This document shows, piece after piece, positions 35,239 to 43,160 of a stretch of DNA of 64,000 bases. The position numbers and the translations under genes are program-made. Every line of letters starts with the position of its first letter. Positions within the stretch are counted from its first letter, which is position 1. Under the pieces are notes generated by a model that saw only the letters and a program-made list of their open reading frames with translations, was not told the DNA's origin and ran no database searches. The stretch is from a virus: positions 1-64,000 of IMG/VR virus record IMGVR_UViG_3300023184_008808; one strand, 5' to 3'.

Positions 35239-35724
35239 ATGAGCGATCAATTAGAAGCATTGGCCAGAAAACCAAAAATTGAAGAATCTATTCCTATTTG
35301 GATTAAGATTTTTGGTGGTTCTATTGTAAGTGTCCTTTTTCTTTGCATAATTACTGTTGTTGGATATGTGGTCAATAATCTAAATAGCTTGCAAATTCAA
35401 ATCAATACCCTTACTTCACAAATGATAACTAAAGATGAAAATACGGCACAACACAAGGTTATGTGGGACACTTTTATGGGGCAAATTAAAACCACACAAG
35501 ATACGCTCGCACCAGTTAAAGAACGAGTTAGCACCTGTGAACAACTTGCTAAAGAAAGGCAAGTAGCAGTAGAAAAAATTGAAGCTAGGCAGATTTTTCA
35601 GGAAAAATCGATAGAAACTTTAAATTTTCAATTGCGGGAAGAAATTAAATCTTTGCAAAAAGATTTACAACTTTTGCGTGAGCGTTTGGCATCTATTGAA
35701 GGTAAGATAGCTGAAAAGAAATAA
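35239..35724 (+). CDS. Membrane-anchored coiled-coil protein
   Basis: 161 aa. One membrane segment near residues 20-45 (IFGGSIVSVLFLCIITVVGY), then a long heptad-rich coiled coil to the end (LREEIKSLQKDLQLLRERL). Role unknown; could be an envelope organiser or lysis-related protein. Confidence 0.75.
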   Translation: MSDQLEALARKPKIEESIPIWIKIFGGSIVSVLFLCIITVVGYVVNNLNSLQIQINTLTSQMITKDENTAQHKVMWDTFMGQIKTTQDTLAPVKERVSTCEQLAKERQVAVEKIEARQIFQEKSIETLNFQLREEIKSLQKDLQLLRERLASIEGKIAEKK

Positions 35725-35735
35725 GGGGTTCTGTT

Positions 35736-36533
35736 TTGAAAAATAGCGGACAATGGTTTTTTACAGCAGATACACATTTTGGACATGCAAACATCATTAA
35801 GTATTGCAAACGCCCATTTTTGAACCGTGACCAGTTAGATCTTTGTGATCTTATCAATTCTGGAACAATTCCTCATACAGATTTAACAGTGACAACTTCG
35901 GTTGTTAATGCTATGGATGATTTTATTCTCCATAGCATTAACTCTACAGTTGATAAAGATGATAACTTAGTGATCATAGGTGATTTCTGCTTTTCTAAAT
36001 CTAATCAAATTTTAGAGATAACTCGTAATTATCGTAATCGCATTAAATGTAAAAATGTTTTTTTAGTATTTGGAAATCATGATCATCGAGATGCTTGCCG
36101 TGAGGTATTTACTAACTGTTATGATAACTATTTATTTAAAATTGATGGACATCTAATTTTCACTACTCATTATCCTTGCAGATCATGGGATCGTGCTAGT
36201 CATGGTAGTTGGTGTCTTTATGGTCATGTGCATAATAAGTTTCATCCTTTTGATAACGGCAGGCTAATGCCTTATGATAATGCTGTTCTTCAAGAGGGAT
36301 TTAGCTCAATATTAAAAAGACATAACATTCATGAAAGTGCAATTATTGTAAATGATCTTCTTGCTGCCGTGGCAAGTCTGAACGGATCGGAACTAACTCT
36401 TGATGTGGGAGTTGATAATGTTCGAGAAGGAGTGCCTTTTGGCACACCATGGGGCATGATCGATTTGCGTATTTATATGCAACAAAAGCAACAAGCATGG
36501 CTGTTAAGAAAAAATCGCAATTATAAAAATTAG
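35736..36533 (+). CDS. Calcineurin-like metallophosphoesterase
   Basis: 265 aa. Metal motifs in order: ADTHFGH (DxH), IIGDFCF (GDxxx), VFGNHDHRD (GNHD), TTHYP and LYGHVHNKF (GHxH). TTG start at 35736 with AAGGGG upstream. Substrate unknown; relatives act on nucleotides, RNA ends or phosphoproteins. Confidence 0.88.
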   Translation: MKNSGQWFFTADTHFGHANIIKYCKRPFLNRDQLDLCDLINSGTIPHTDLTVTTSVVNAMDDFILHSINSTVDKDDNLVIIGDFCFSKSNQILEITRNYRNRIKCKNVFLVFGNHDHRDACREVFTNCYDNYLFKIDGHLIFTTHYPCRSWDRASHGSWCLYGHVHNKFHPFDNGRLMPYDNAVLQEGFSSILKRHNIHESAIIVNDLLAAVASLNGSELTLDVGVDNVREGVPFGTPWGMIDLRIYMQQKQQAWLLRKNRNYKN

Positions 36534-36539
36534 TTTTGC

Positions 36540-36568
36540 TTTACAACCAAACTTATTTTGAATATAAT
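36540..36568 (+). promoter_or_regulatory. Promoter TTTACA-N17-TATAAT
   Basis: -35 TTTACA (36540-36545), -10 TATAAT (36563-36568), 17-nt spacer, just upstream of the sigma-like gene at 36606. Confidence 0.75.
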
Positions 36569-36605
36569 CATGGTGTTTCGATAATTAAAACCATGAAGTT
36601 TAATC

Positions 36606-37181
36606 ATGCAGTCTTTTTCTTTAGTTATAATCCCTGTTGCTCCGAAAGCACAAGATTATATGCATCTTGCTGAAAAGTTTGCTTATATATTTTGCTTGCC
36701 ACAGGATCGAAGGAATATCAAAGATTCTGAATTTTATTCATTGGCTTGTGTATGGCTATGTCGTGCAGTAAAAAAATACACTCATAGTAAGGGTGATTTT
36801 GAAAGTTATGCTGGAATGACTATTAGAAATGGTTTGATAAGTCACATCAGATATTTAAATCGTAAAAGGCGTAATAAAAAATCTGCTCATCTTGCAGATT
36901 TTCAATTAGATAATTTAGTTGATCACAGTAAAAGTGAACTTGATCAGCATTTAGATGAAGAAGTTAATACTAGACTTGTGGATTTTGTTTTAAAAACCCA
37001 TAAGAAAGAAACAGATCAAGATAGGGATGATAAAGAGTTGATGTTAGATATTTATTATCGTGGTAAAACTGTTTTTGATCTCGCAAAGGAACATTCATGC
37101 ACTCGCATGACTATTTACAACAGGATTCAAAGAATTGTCAATAAGATTCGCCAATGGTATTCAGTAGCAGGCAAAAATTGA
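36606..37181 (+). CDS. Sigma-like transcription factor
   Basis: 191 aa. Region 2-like helices (FYSLACVWLCRAVKKYTHSKGDFESYAGMTIRNGLI, read in parts) and a C-terminal HTH (GKTVFDLAKEHSCTRMTIYNRIQRI) resemble small sigma-70/ECF-type factors, though divergent. Driven by a consensus-like promoter. Could redirect transcription to a phage gene class. Confidence 0.72.
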   Translation: MQSFSLVIIPVAPKAQDYMHLAEKFAYIFCLPQDRRNIKDSEFYSLACVWLCRAVKKYTHSKGDFESYAGMTIRNGLISHIRYLNRKRRNKKSAHLADFQLDNLVDHSKSELDQHLDEEVNTRLVDFVLKTHKKETDQDRDDKELMLDIYYRGKTVFDLAKEHSCTRMTIYNRIQRIVNKIRQWYSVAGKN

Positions 37182-37213
37182 TGTTGATTTTCAATGTTTA
37201 GCCTGTTTATAAA

Positions 37214-37235
37214 ATCACTCTGGTGCAAGAGTGAT
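37214..37235 (+). promoter_or_regulatory. Stable hairpin, function unknown
   Basis: ATCACTCT (37214-37221) pairs perfectly with AGAGTGAT (37228-37235), loop GGTGCA. No T tract follows, so it is not a typical terminator; it lies in the leader of the secreted-protein gene at 37291. Confidence 0.45.
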
Positions 37236-37290
37236 GTAGCATAGGGGCAAGGTGCACCACTTGTTCCAAGTTTGTTGGAGATAAACTTTT

Positions 37291-37635
37291 ATGAACAGGA
37301 TGTTGTTGGGATTGGCTTTGATGTTTGGTCTTGCTTCCGTCAGTGAAGGTGCGCCTTTTCGCATTTTTAATCGGAATGCAACGAAAAATGATTCTTCTCG
37401 TCCTGTGATAAGTGTTTTCTTGGGTTCGGCCCAAGCTGCAGCTAATCACATGGCTTCTATGTGCCGAATGGGGCATTTTGGCAATCCGACAGGCGGGTAT
37501 GAAGGAGTTGGTATGGGTTCATCTCCTCAATCAGCTATTAGTGCTTGTTGCTATTATGGTAAACGCCCACTTCGTGATTCTGGTGTTGCACAAGGATCTA
37601 ACGGAATGTGGTACGCCTGCTGTCGTTACAATTAA
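37291..37635 (+). CDS. Small secreted Cys-containing protein
   Basis: 114 aa. Signal peptide MNRMLLGLALMFGLASVSEG with cleavage near residue 20. The mature part has AANHMASMCRMGHFG, GGYEGVGMGSSPQSA, CCYYGKRPLRDSGVAQG and WYACC. I associate this pattern (GxxEGVGxxxxPxxAxxxCCYxGxRxxxxxGVAxGxxGxWYAC) with small exported proteins of planctomycetes, which hints at the host. Function unknown. SD TTGGAGA. Confidence 0.75.
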   Translation: MNRMLLGLALMFGLASVSEGAPFRIFNRNATKNDSSRPVISVFLGSAQAAANHMASMCRMGHFGNPTGGYEGVGMGSSPQSAISACCYYGKRPLRDSGVAQGSNGMWYACCRYN

Positions 37636-37653
37636 CGATAAGGCATAATTCTT

Positions 37654-37720
37654 GGATGGACAAACCACTCTGGCAGGAAACACATTGTGTGTTGGTGGTT
37701 TGTTCATCCTTGTTTTATTC
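37654..37720 (+). terminator. Long hairpin, probable terminator
   Basis: GGATGGACAAACCAC (37654-37668) pairs with GTGGTTTGTTCATCC (37695-37709), 15 pairs with one G-U, enclosing a second small stem AACACA/TGTGTT. TTGTTTTATTC follows. Confidence 0.65.
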
Positions 37721-37942
37721 TTGAATAAAATTTTGATTTTAAATTAAAGAAATATGGAGATCAATAAGTGGCTGAAGATAGAGTAAAGTGTGGAAGATTG
37801 ATGTATAAACGCAAGCAGAGATAAAAGTCAAAAAGAAAAAGAAAATGTAATGGTTTGGCTAAGAGTGCCTTTTTAACCCTTTTCTTTTTTCTTTTGGCAA
37901 TTTACAATTGTACAAGATTACTTTTAATTTAAGGATTGTTTT
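37721..37942 (+). other. Non-coding gap
   Basis: AT-rich and purine-rich tract, then CCCTTTTCTTTTTTCTTTTGG (two parts, near 37877-37898). I see no gene; the longest start-to-stop reading (GTG 37768) is 18 codons. The AAGGATTG at the end serves as SD for 37943. Confidence 0.5.
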
Positions 37943-38752
37943 ATGAATCCTATTTTTTCTGTTGAACAAAAGGTTATATTTAGAAATCAAGATGTTGTCA
38001 TTAAAGCTGTCGGCAAATGTGCTGATGGTAAGCCCAAATATTATTGCAATATGGGTTTGGTAGGCCTTGGGATGTGGATTCCTGAATCTCAATTGCAAAG
38101 TGGCAATTCTCAAGGTCCGCCAATTGTTTCTTTCAACAGGCGCATGCCTCACCTATGTATTGTTGATAATTTTTATAAAAACCCTGATGAAATCAGGGCT
38201 TTGGCATTAGAGCAACATTATGAGGCTGACATTCGTTTTTATAAAGGAAAGCGAACTAAAGATCGTTTTCTTTGGCCATTCTTAAAGGAAGAATTTGAGC
38301 GCATTCTTGGTCGTCCTATTGTTGATTGGTTAAACCAGCCTGCAAATGGCTGTTTCCAAATTACTGGTTATGATGATCCGCTTGTTTATCATAGTGATAA
38401 TCAAAGTTATGCTGCTGCTATTTATCTAACTCCTCATGCACCAGTTAGTGCTGGAACTAGTTTTTGGCAAGATAAAAAACATCATGCTCGTCGGCCAACC
38501 GATCACCCGATGGAATATGATCGTTATCCAGATGATGAAACTCGCAAACAAGTTTACCTAGAAGTTTACACAGAATATAATATTACACACCCAGATAACT
38601 GGGAACTTGTGGATAAGGTGGGAGCAGTTTATAATCGTCTTGCTATTTGGGATGCTCAAATGATTCATTCGGCAAGCACTTATGAAGGGTTGCCCAGTGA
38701 TGCTGTTGATAAATCAAGATTGGTTCAATTGTTTTTTTTCACTGTAAAGTAA
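37943..38752 (+). CDS. 2OG-Fe(II) oxygenase-like protein (DUF6445-like)
   Basis: 269 aa. An N-terminal small beta domain (~55 aa, FSVEQKVIFRNQDVVIKAVG) precedes a cupin-type domain starting LCIVDNFYKNPDEIRALAL. YHSDNQSYAAAIYLTP and AIWDAQMIHSASTY carry His residues in the positions expected for the HxD...H iron triad. Common in phage genomes; probably hydroxylates a protein or sugar. Substrate unknown. Confidence 0.7.
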   Translation: MNPIFSVEQKVIFRNQDVVIKAVGKCADGKPKYYCNMGLVGLGMWIPESQLQSGNSQGPPIVSFNRRMPHLCIVDNFYKNPDEIRALALEQHYEADIRFYKGKRTKDRFLWPFLKEEFERILGRPIVDWLNQPANGCFQITGYDDPLVYHSDNQSYAAAIYLTPHAPVSAGTSFWQDKKHHARRPTDHPMEYDRYPDDETRKQVYLEVYTEYNITHPDNWELVDKVGAVYNRLAIWDAQMIHSASTYEGLPSDAVDKSRLVQLFFFTVK

Positions 38753-38758
38753 TATGTC

Positions 38759-38792
38759 AAAGCCTCTTCAAAATGAAGGGGCTTTATTTTTA
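38759..38792 (+). terminator. Rho-independent terminator
   Basis: AAAGCCTCTTCA (38759-38770) pairs with TGAAGGGGCTTT (38774-38785), tail ATTTTTA. Confidence 0.85.
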
Positions 38793-38805
38793 GGTTTAAA
38801 TTTTT

Positions 38806-39168
38806 ATGAGTAATTCTCAAAAGTTTGCAAATACTATTGAATCTCTTATGCACGCCATGGCTGAGGATATAGTGAAAGAGAGATTGGTTGATGTGTTGAA
38901 AAATATTGATTGGAGTCGAGAAATTGAAAAACGCATTGATCTTTATAGTCTTATTTGTGACAAGATAGATTTAATTGAATTGGTTAAAAATGAAGTTGAT
39001 TGGGAAAAGTTGGCCCATGAACAATTGATGCCAAAAGCTTTAGTCCAATTTCGCTCACTACATGAACTTTCGATGGTAAAATCTGTTGTTGAAAAATCAC
39101 AAGTGTCAATTGCTCGTAAGCATAATACTTTTTGGAAGCGGTTGTGTTGGTTTTTTAGAGGGGTCTGA
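38806..39168 (+). CDS. Hypothetical helical protein
   Basis: 120 aa with a repeated pattern of short helices (VDVLKNIDWSREI, LIELVKNEVDWEKLA). No family recognised. Basic aromatic C-terminus (FWKRLCWFFRG) could touch a membrane. Confidence 0.65.
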   Translation: MSNSQKFANTIESLMHAMAEDIVKERLVDVLKNIDWSREIEKRIDLYSLICDKIDLIELVKNEVDWEKLAHEQLMPKALVQFRSLHELSMVKSVVEKSQVSIARKHNTFWKRLCWFFRGV

Positions 39169-39169
39169 T

Positions 39170-39277
39170 ATGACTTCTGTTGAAGAATGGCAGATTACTG
39201 TCATATTAGTTGGAATTATAGTAATTGGTCCTTTGGCTTATATTTGTCTTTTAAAAAAGTGGTTTGGTGAAGAGTAA
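39170..39277 (+). CDS. Membrane micro-protein (35 aa)
   Basis: MTSVEEWQITVILVGIIVIG begins the product: one membrane segment, then a KKWFGEE tail. SD GAGGGG six bases upstream of ATG 39170. Follows the previous gene with 1 nt between. Function unknown. Confidence 0.6.
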   Translation: MTSVEEWQITVILVGIIVIGPLAYICLLKKWFGEE

Positions 39278-39300
39278 ATATTTTAGAGCATTCGTGCTTC

Positions 39301-39397
39301 GATGCCACCAATGACCATCAGTGCAGTCTAGGATGACCTCTAGCTTAAATTGTGAGAGCCTCGGCTCAAAACATGCTGATAGAGGTGGATCTTTTTT
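39301..39397 (+). ncRNA. Candidate structured RNA 1
   Basis: GATGCCACC (39301-39309) closes with GGTGGATC (39384-39391) directly before TTTTTT. Inside, ATCAGTGCA pairs with TGCTGAT, CTAGG with CCTCTAG, and GAGC with GCTC around CTCG. No ORF. Multi-stem RNA with intrinsic terminator; class not recognised. Confidence 0.5.
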
Positions 39398-39417
39398 GAT
39401 TGTTTAGTTTTTTTGAT

Positions 39418-39532
39418 ACACAAGCTGCTGAAGTTTTATTTTTCTCAGCGTGAGAGTTTGTTTGCTTATTGATTTGTTTTCTTTGATTTTTATGCTCACA
39501 CGGGATGCCATATCCCAGCTTGTGTTTAATTT
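39418..39532 (+). ncRNA. Candidate structured RNA 2 (three-way junction)
   Basis: ACACAAGCT (39418-39426) pairs with AGCTTGTGT (39517-39525). Two inner hairpins: TCTCA-GCG-TGAGA (39443-39455) and GGGAT-GCCAT-ATCCC (39502-39516). TTAATTTTTAATG follows. No ORF; class not recognised. Confidence 0.5.
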
Positions 39533-39579
39533 TTAATGTCTTTTTAGTTAAAAAAATAAAAAATCATGTATATAATTTT

Positions 39580-39611
39580 GATGAACTGTTTTTAAAACAG
39601 CATCATTTTTT
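39580..39611 (+). terminator. Rho-independent terminator
   Basis: GATG-AA-CTGTTT (39580-39591) pairs with AAACAG-CATC (39595-39604); tail ATTTTTT. Confidence 0.65.
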
Positions 39612-39721
39612 AAATTTGATAACTAAATTTGATAGCAGAATACTAAATTTTAAAAGCAAAAAACTGCTATAATTAGACCTTGTATAACTTATAGTTAATA
39701 TTATTTTAAAGACGAAAGTCG

Positions 39722-39760
39722 AAAAATCCTTTGGCGACATAGAGCACCAAAGGATTTTTT
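39722..39760 (+). terminator. Rho-independent terminator
   Basis: AATCCTTTGG (39725-39734) pairs with CCAAAGGATT (39747-39756) followed by TTTT. A GAC-GAAA-GTC tetraloop hairpin precedes it (39711-39720), so a short RNA may end here. Confidence 0.75.
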
Positions 39761-39789
39761 ATTTGATTCACCATACTATTTTTTGTCAT

Positions 39790-39860
39790 GCCCTTTTAGT
39801 TAAATGGTATAACGGCTGACTTGTAATCAGCGGTTGCCAGTTCGATTCTGGCATAGGGCT
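39790..39860 (+). tRNA. tRNA-Thr (anticodon UGU)
   Basis: 71 nt cloverleaf: acceptor GCCCTTT/ATAGGGC (one T-T mismatch), D-arm GTTA/TAAC, anticodon stem GCTGA/TCAGC with loop CTTGTAA (anticodon TGT, 39822-39824), variable GGTT, T-arm GCCAG/CTGGC with loop TTCGATT. Discriminator T; CCA not encoded. Reads ACA and wobble Thr codons, common in this AT-rich genome. Confidence 0.92.
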
Positions 39861-39872
39861 TAAAATTTAATC

Positions 39873-39901
39873 TCTACAATCAAACAAAACTGTGGTATGA
39901 T
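39873..39901 (+). promoter_or_regulatory. Promoter TCTACA-N17-TATGAT with TGG extended -10
   Basis: -35 TCTACA (39873-39878), TGG (39893-39895), -10 TATGAT (39896-39901). Upstream of clpS. Confidence 0.6.
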
Positions 39902-39976
39902 ATACTTGCAGATGGCATGAGGCCCTTAATTAGCAATATAAAAATTTAATCAAATCCACACGGAGTTGTATGGGCC

Positions 39977-40288
39977 ATGAATACTGCAACAATTGAAGAA
40001 ACTGAAACAATAGTAAAAAAACAACCACCTTACAATCTTATTCTTTTAAATGATGATGATCATACGGAAAGTTATGTAATTAGTATGTGCATGAAGCTTT
40101 TTGGATATTCCAAAACAAAAGGTAAAAATATTGCCCTAGAGGTTCATAATACTGGTCGTTCAATCATATACACTGGATCATTTGAAGTTGTGGAATTAAA
40201 ACAAGAGCAAGTTCATTCTTTTGGTCGAGATATATTTGTCATGCGTTGTAAGGGAAGCATGACAGCAGTTATTGAAAAAGTTGTTTAA
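39977..40288 (+). CDS. clpS: ClpS-like adaptor
   Basis: 103 aa. PPYNLILLNDDDHTESYVISMCMKLF, split by the family as (P)(Y)(N/K)V(I/L)LxNDDxxT and a first helix, matches ClpS; later GRSIIYTGSFEVVELKQEQV. ClpS delivers N-degron substrates to ClpAP, or inhibits other adaptors. With phage ClpX in the same window it may steer the host Clp protease. GGAG lies ~10 nt upstream. Confidence 0.82.
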   Translation: MNTATIEETETIVKKQPPYNLILLNDDDHTESYVISMCMKLFGYSKTKGKNIALEVHNTGRSIIYTGSFEVVELKQEQVHSFGRDIFVMRCKGSMTAVIEKVV

Positions 40289-40338
40289 ATGCGTCTAAAT
40301 AACGAATTTATAATTCTTATTTATTGAAAATTTTATGT

Positions 40339-40366
40339 TTTGATTCTGAAAAACTAATCTTATAAT
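40339..40366 (+). promoter_or_regulatory. Candidate promoter TTTGAT-N16-TATAAT
   Basis: -35-like TTTGAT (40339-40344) and perfect -10 TATAAT (40361-40366) upstream of 40396. Confidence 0.5.
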
Positions 40367-40395
40367 AGCATATTGATCTTTATTGAAGAGGCAGT

Positions 40396-40638
40396 ATGAT
40401 TTATTCAAAGTTAGTTGAAGCATTCACCATGTTTATTGGTGCAATTATAGTGCTTCTTATTTGTTTTGGTCTCTTTGGATGGCTTATTCAAATTTTGTGG
40501 AATGAGTGTCTTGTTCCAGCAGTCTCTATTTGTCAGCCAATTTCATTCTTTCAATCCATTGGTTTGATTTGCTTGTTGCACCTATTGACAAAACTTGCAT
40601 ATTTAGATTTGAAAAATCAACCTAAGAAAGAAGAGTGA
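40396..40638 (+). CDS. Small membrane protein
   Basis: 80 aa, two probable membrane segments (FIGAIIVLLICFGLFGWLI and FFQSIGLICLLHLLTKLAYL). SD GAGG. Followed with a 1-nt overlap by a membrane micro-protein. Function unknown. Confidence 0.7.
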   Translation: MIYSKLVEAFTMFIGAIIVLLICFGLFGWLIQILWNECLVPAVSICQPISFFQSIGLICLLHLLTKLAYLDLKNQPKKEE

Positions 40639-40760
40639 TGTATATTTTTTTAAATTCAAATGTTTTTTTTATGCATCTTTTGATTATTGCAGGTCTTGTT
40701 TTTTTTTGCTCTTTAATTATTTGGATTATTGATTTGTTTCAAAAACATGAAGAAGATTAA
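40638..40760 (+). CDS. Membrane micro-protein (40 aa)
   Basis: ATG 40638 shares its A with the previous stop (TGATG). Product has one long membrane segment (FMHLLIIAGLVFFCSLIIWI) and a charged QKHEED end. SD AAGAAGAG is weak but coupling is likely. Confidence 0.55.
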   Translation: MYIFLNSNVFFMHLLIIAGLVFFCSLIIWIIDLFQKHEED

Positions 40761-40819
40761 ATTATATGCAATCAATTGTTAAAAAAGCATATAATTTAAA
40801 GATGAATGAGATAATAAAA

Positions 40820-40827
40820 TATAAATA
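40820..40827 (+). promoter_or_regulatory. TATAAATA element (T4-late-like)
   Basis: TATAAATA in the 150-nt gap before 40911. An upstream TATAATTT at 40791-40798 is an alternative -10. Confidence 0.35.
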
Positions 40828-40910
40828 GCTATTTTATATGATTAAAAATAAAAGTCTTTTGAACCTCAAATCAAATCCTAAAAACCTTAAATCTTGCTCT
40901 ATATAAATTT

Positions 40911-41348
40911 ATGAATCGTCTTCATAAATTTATTGAATATGCATCGCTAAGAGACTCTGAATCTCAAGATTTAGTCTTTGAAGATTTTAGATCAAAAACA
41001 CCTCTGTACCCTATGGGATACGGGGGCATTGGTCTTTATCCGTTATCTTGGTTTATTCCTTATTCTGCAGATGCAATTCTTTATATAACTCAAGATGAGC
41101 GTTTGTATTGCAATGGTGATGGGCCTCCTTTTGATATTAGGCACATACCCGGTCATGAGCAATACGGAGACAAAATAAATAATGGCGAAAAAAAGCCTTT
41201 TGATATTACAGACCTACCGGGCAAACCAGTAAAGCCTAAAGGCACACCTCTTCCCGGCGTTGTCAAACCTTATACTAATTTTGTTAAACTTGTAACTAAT
41301 GTACGCTCATATATTGATAAGAAAAAGTGGAAAATGCCACCTGCATAA
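40911..41348 (+). CDS. Hypothetical protein, Pro/Gly-rich
   Basis: 145 aa; a repeated motif PPFDIRHIPGHEQYGD / KPFDITDLPGKP suggests an internal duplication. No family recognised. Possibly a structural component, given the late-type element upstream. Confidence 0.65.
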   Translation: MNRLHKFIEYASLRDSESQDLVFEDFRSKTPLYPMGYGGIGLYPLSWFIPYSADAILYITQDERLYCNGDGPPFDIRHIPGHEQYGDKINNGEKKPFDITDLPGKPVKPKGTPLPGVVKPYTNFVKLVTNVRSYIDKKKWKMPPA

Positions 41349-41379
41349 ATGAAAAATTATGGTTGTAATTGGAGTTTTT

Positions 41380-43143
41380 ATGTTTAATTTTATTGATTTT
41401 CTGCATGAGCGTGATGACAATCTTTATATGAATTTTTTTGATATAATTATTGAACGCTCTGAATCAGAAATTGAAAATATTCAACCAAAAGATGGGCATT
41501 GGAAGAAGATTCAATCGGGCTTTGGTGAATATGTTTTCAATGTTGAAGGTGACGATTGTGTAATCTATGGCGTAAAGAATGACCCTTGTTATAAAGTTAC
41601 CATTTCAGGCAATGATAATGATCACAACTATGGTGTAAGTATTGCTTTTACTCGTGGAAGCAGTTATTCTGATTATCGTGGAGAATTTGGTTCTAAGGTA
41701 TTTGATGGTGTTCATAAGGCGATTTATGAATATATCAAGCAAAATAAGCCAATAGCTTTAAATTGGTCACCAATATCACGCACTTCTGTAAATCCTGTAA
41801 CTGGTGCAATTACAAATCCAGAAGCTCGTTCTAAAGCTTATGAAATTTGGTCGATAAAATCTTTATTCCCAGAAAAATATGTTTCTTTTAAGCCTAATCT
41901 TTGGATTAGTAGAGAACTATATGACAAGTTTTATGTGCCCCAAGGATTTCCAGCAGTTCCCAAAGATTTAACTTCCGAATCTACTCCGGGAAATAAGAAT
42001 AAATTTCTTAAAAAGATGCGTGAGGAACATAATAATCCTGAAAATCGTCAAGCCAGAGTTCGAGCTTCTGATGCTGTTGATCAATATAGGGCAACTCGTG
42101 AGCGAGAAGAAGCAGAAAGACAGCGTCAAGAAGAGCAACGGCGGTTAGATCAAATGATTAGTGATCCTAATCATAATCCAAATAATTTAGCAGTTGGCTC
42201 AAATGTTTATCTTGATATTGATGAAAATAATTATCGCACTAAAAGTTTAAATAGTAATTTCTATACTTCTTATGAACTTAGAAATCATAAAAATTATTTT
42301 GAAGATTACAACAGTGACAAATGTAAAATATTAAATTTCAAAATTAAAAAATTTGATGATAAGTTTTTTTTGGTTTCTACAATTAAATTTGCAGCAAATT
42401 TAAATGATAACTATGAATTTGATGTTTTAGTTGGAGATTTAAAAAAATATAGTTCAGAACATGAAGAAGAGTTTAAACTCAAAGCTAAAGAAGAGTTGCA
42501 AAAATTTATTGATGATGCGAGATACAATCCTAACAATTTTAAAGTTGGTTCAAAAGTTATTATGCAGCAACATGCAATGGCAGGTTTTGTTCAGCCTTTG
42601 TTGGGTGCAGTTGGTACGATAGAAAAAATATCATTTGATTATGATAGAGATTATTTATACGCAGATATTATTTGGAATTCTGATGAATCATTAACTGACA
42701 TTGCTCGTCGAACAATTTCTCAATTTCCTAAAGCAACCAAAATGAATATTTCTCAGGGAAGACTTCTATTGGCTACACCACAAAACATTGAAAAATTAAA
42801 AAACGATATTGAACAAAAAGATCAACAACTTCAAGTACGGCGTCAAGAAGAAGAAGAGCGTCGTCGTCGTCAAGAAGAAGAGGAAAAGCGTCGTCGGGAA
42901 GAAGAAGAACGCTTTCAGCAACGCTCTGCTACTCGTGCAGAACGAGGAGCTCAAATAGATACTCTTGGTTTTTCTGTTGGTCAACAGGTTACTGTGACGG
43001 CTGGGCCTCATGCTGGCAAGAGTGGTCAAATTCGTGAATTTAGAAGAATGGAAACAACATCTGGATCTCCATCAACTGTAGCTATAATAATAAGTAACAA
43101 TACTCCATTTATTGTTAACACTAGACTTCTAAGGGCTAATTAA
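41380..43143 (+). CDS. Large protein with SH3-like/KOW modules and charged coiled coils
   Basis: 587 aa. ATG 41380 is set by GGAG (41371-41374). N-terminal ~200 aa globular domain of unknown type; then two Arg/Glu-rich helical segments (REEAERQRQEEQRRL; RRQEEEERRRRQEEEEKRR); between and after them small barrel modules introduced by NxxNLAVGSNVYL, NFKVGSKVIM and SVGQQVTVTAGPHAGKSGQI, the last a clear KOW motif. KOW/SH3-like modules often bind RNA, DNA or ribosomes. Overall function unknown. Confidence 0.7.
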   Translation: MFNFIDFLHERDDNLYMNFFDIIIERSESEIENIQPKDGHWKKIQSGFGEYVFNVEGDDCVIYGVKNDPCYKVTISGNDNDHNYGVSIAFTRGSSYSDYRGEFGSKVFDGVHKAIYEYIKQNKPIALNWSPISRTSVNPVTGAITNPEARSKAYEIWSIKSLFPEKYVSFKPNLWISRELYDKFYVPQGFPAVPKDLTSESTPGNKNKFLKKMREEHNNPENRQARVRASDAVDQYRATREREEAERQRQEEQRRLDQMISDPNHNPNNLAVGSNVYLDIDENNYRTKSLNSNFYTSYELRNHKNYFEDYNSDKCKILNFKIKKFDDKFFLVSTIKFAANLNDNYEFDVLVGDLKKYSSEHEEEFKLKAKEELQKFIDDARYNPNNFKVGSKVIMQQHAMAGFVQPLLGAVGTIEKISFDYDRDYLYADIIWNSDESLTDIARRTISQFPKATKMNISQGRLLLATPQNIEKLKNDIEQKDQQLQVRRQEEEERRRRQEEEEKRRREEEERFQQRSATRAERGAQIDTLGFSVGQQVTVTAGPHAGKSGQIREFRRMETTSGSPSTVAIIISNNTPFIVNTRLLRAN

Positions 43144-43160
43144 AATTTGGAGATTTTTCT

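Noticed and set aside
37768-37824. 18-codon open frame after GGAG
   Set aside because: Too short and without any supporting feature; the GGAG-GTG spacing is poor.
42796-43029. Minus-strand Phe-rich frame
   Set aside because: Shadow of the Arg/Glu-rich coiled coil in the gene at 41380.
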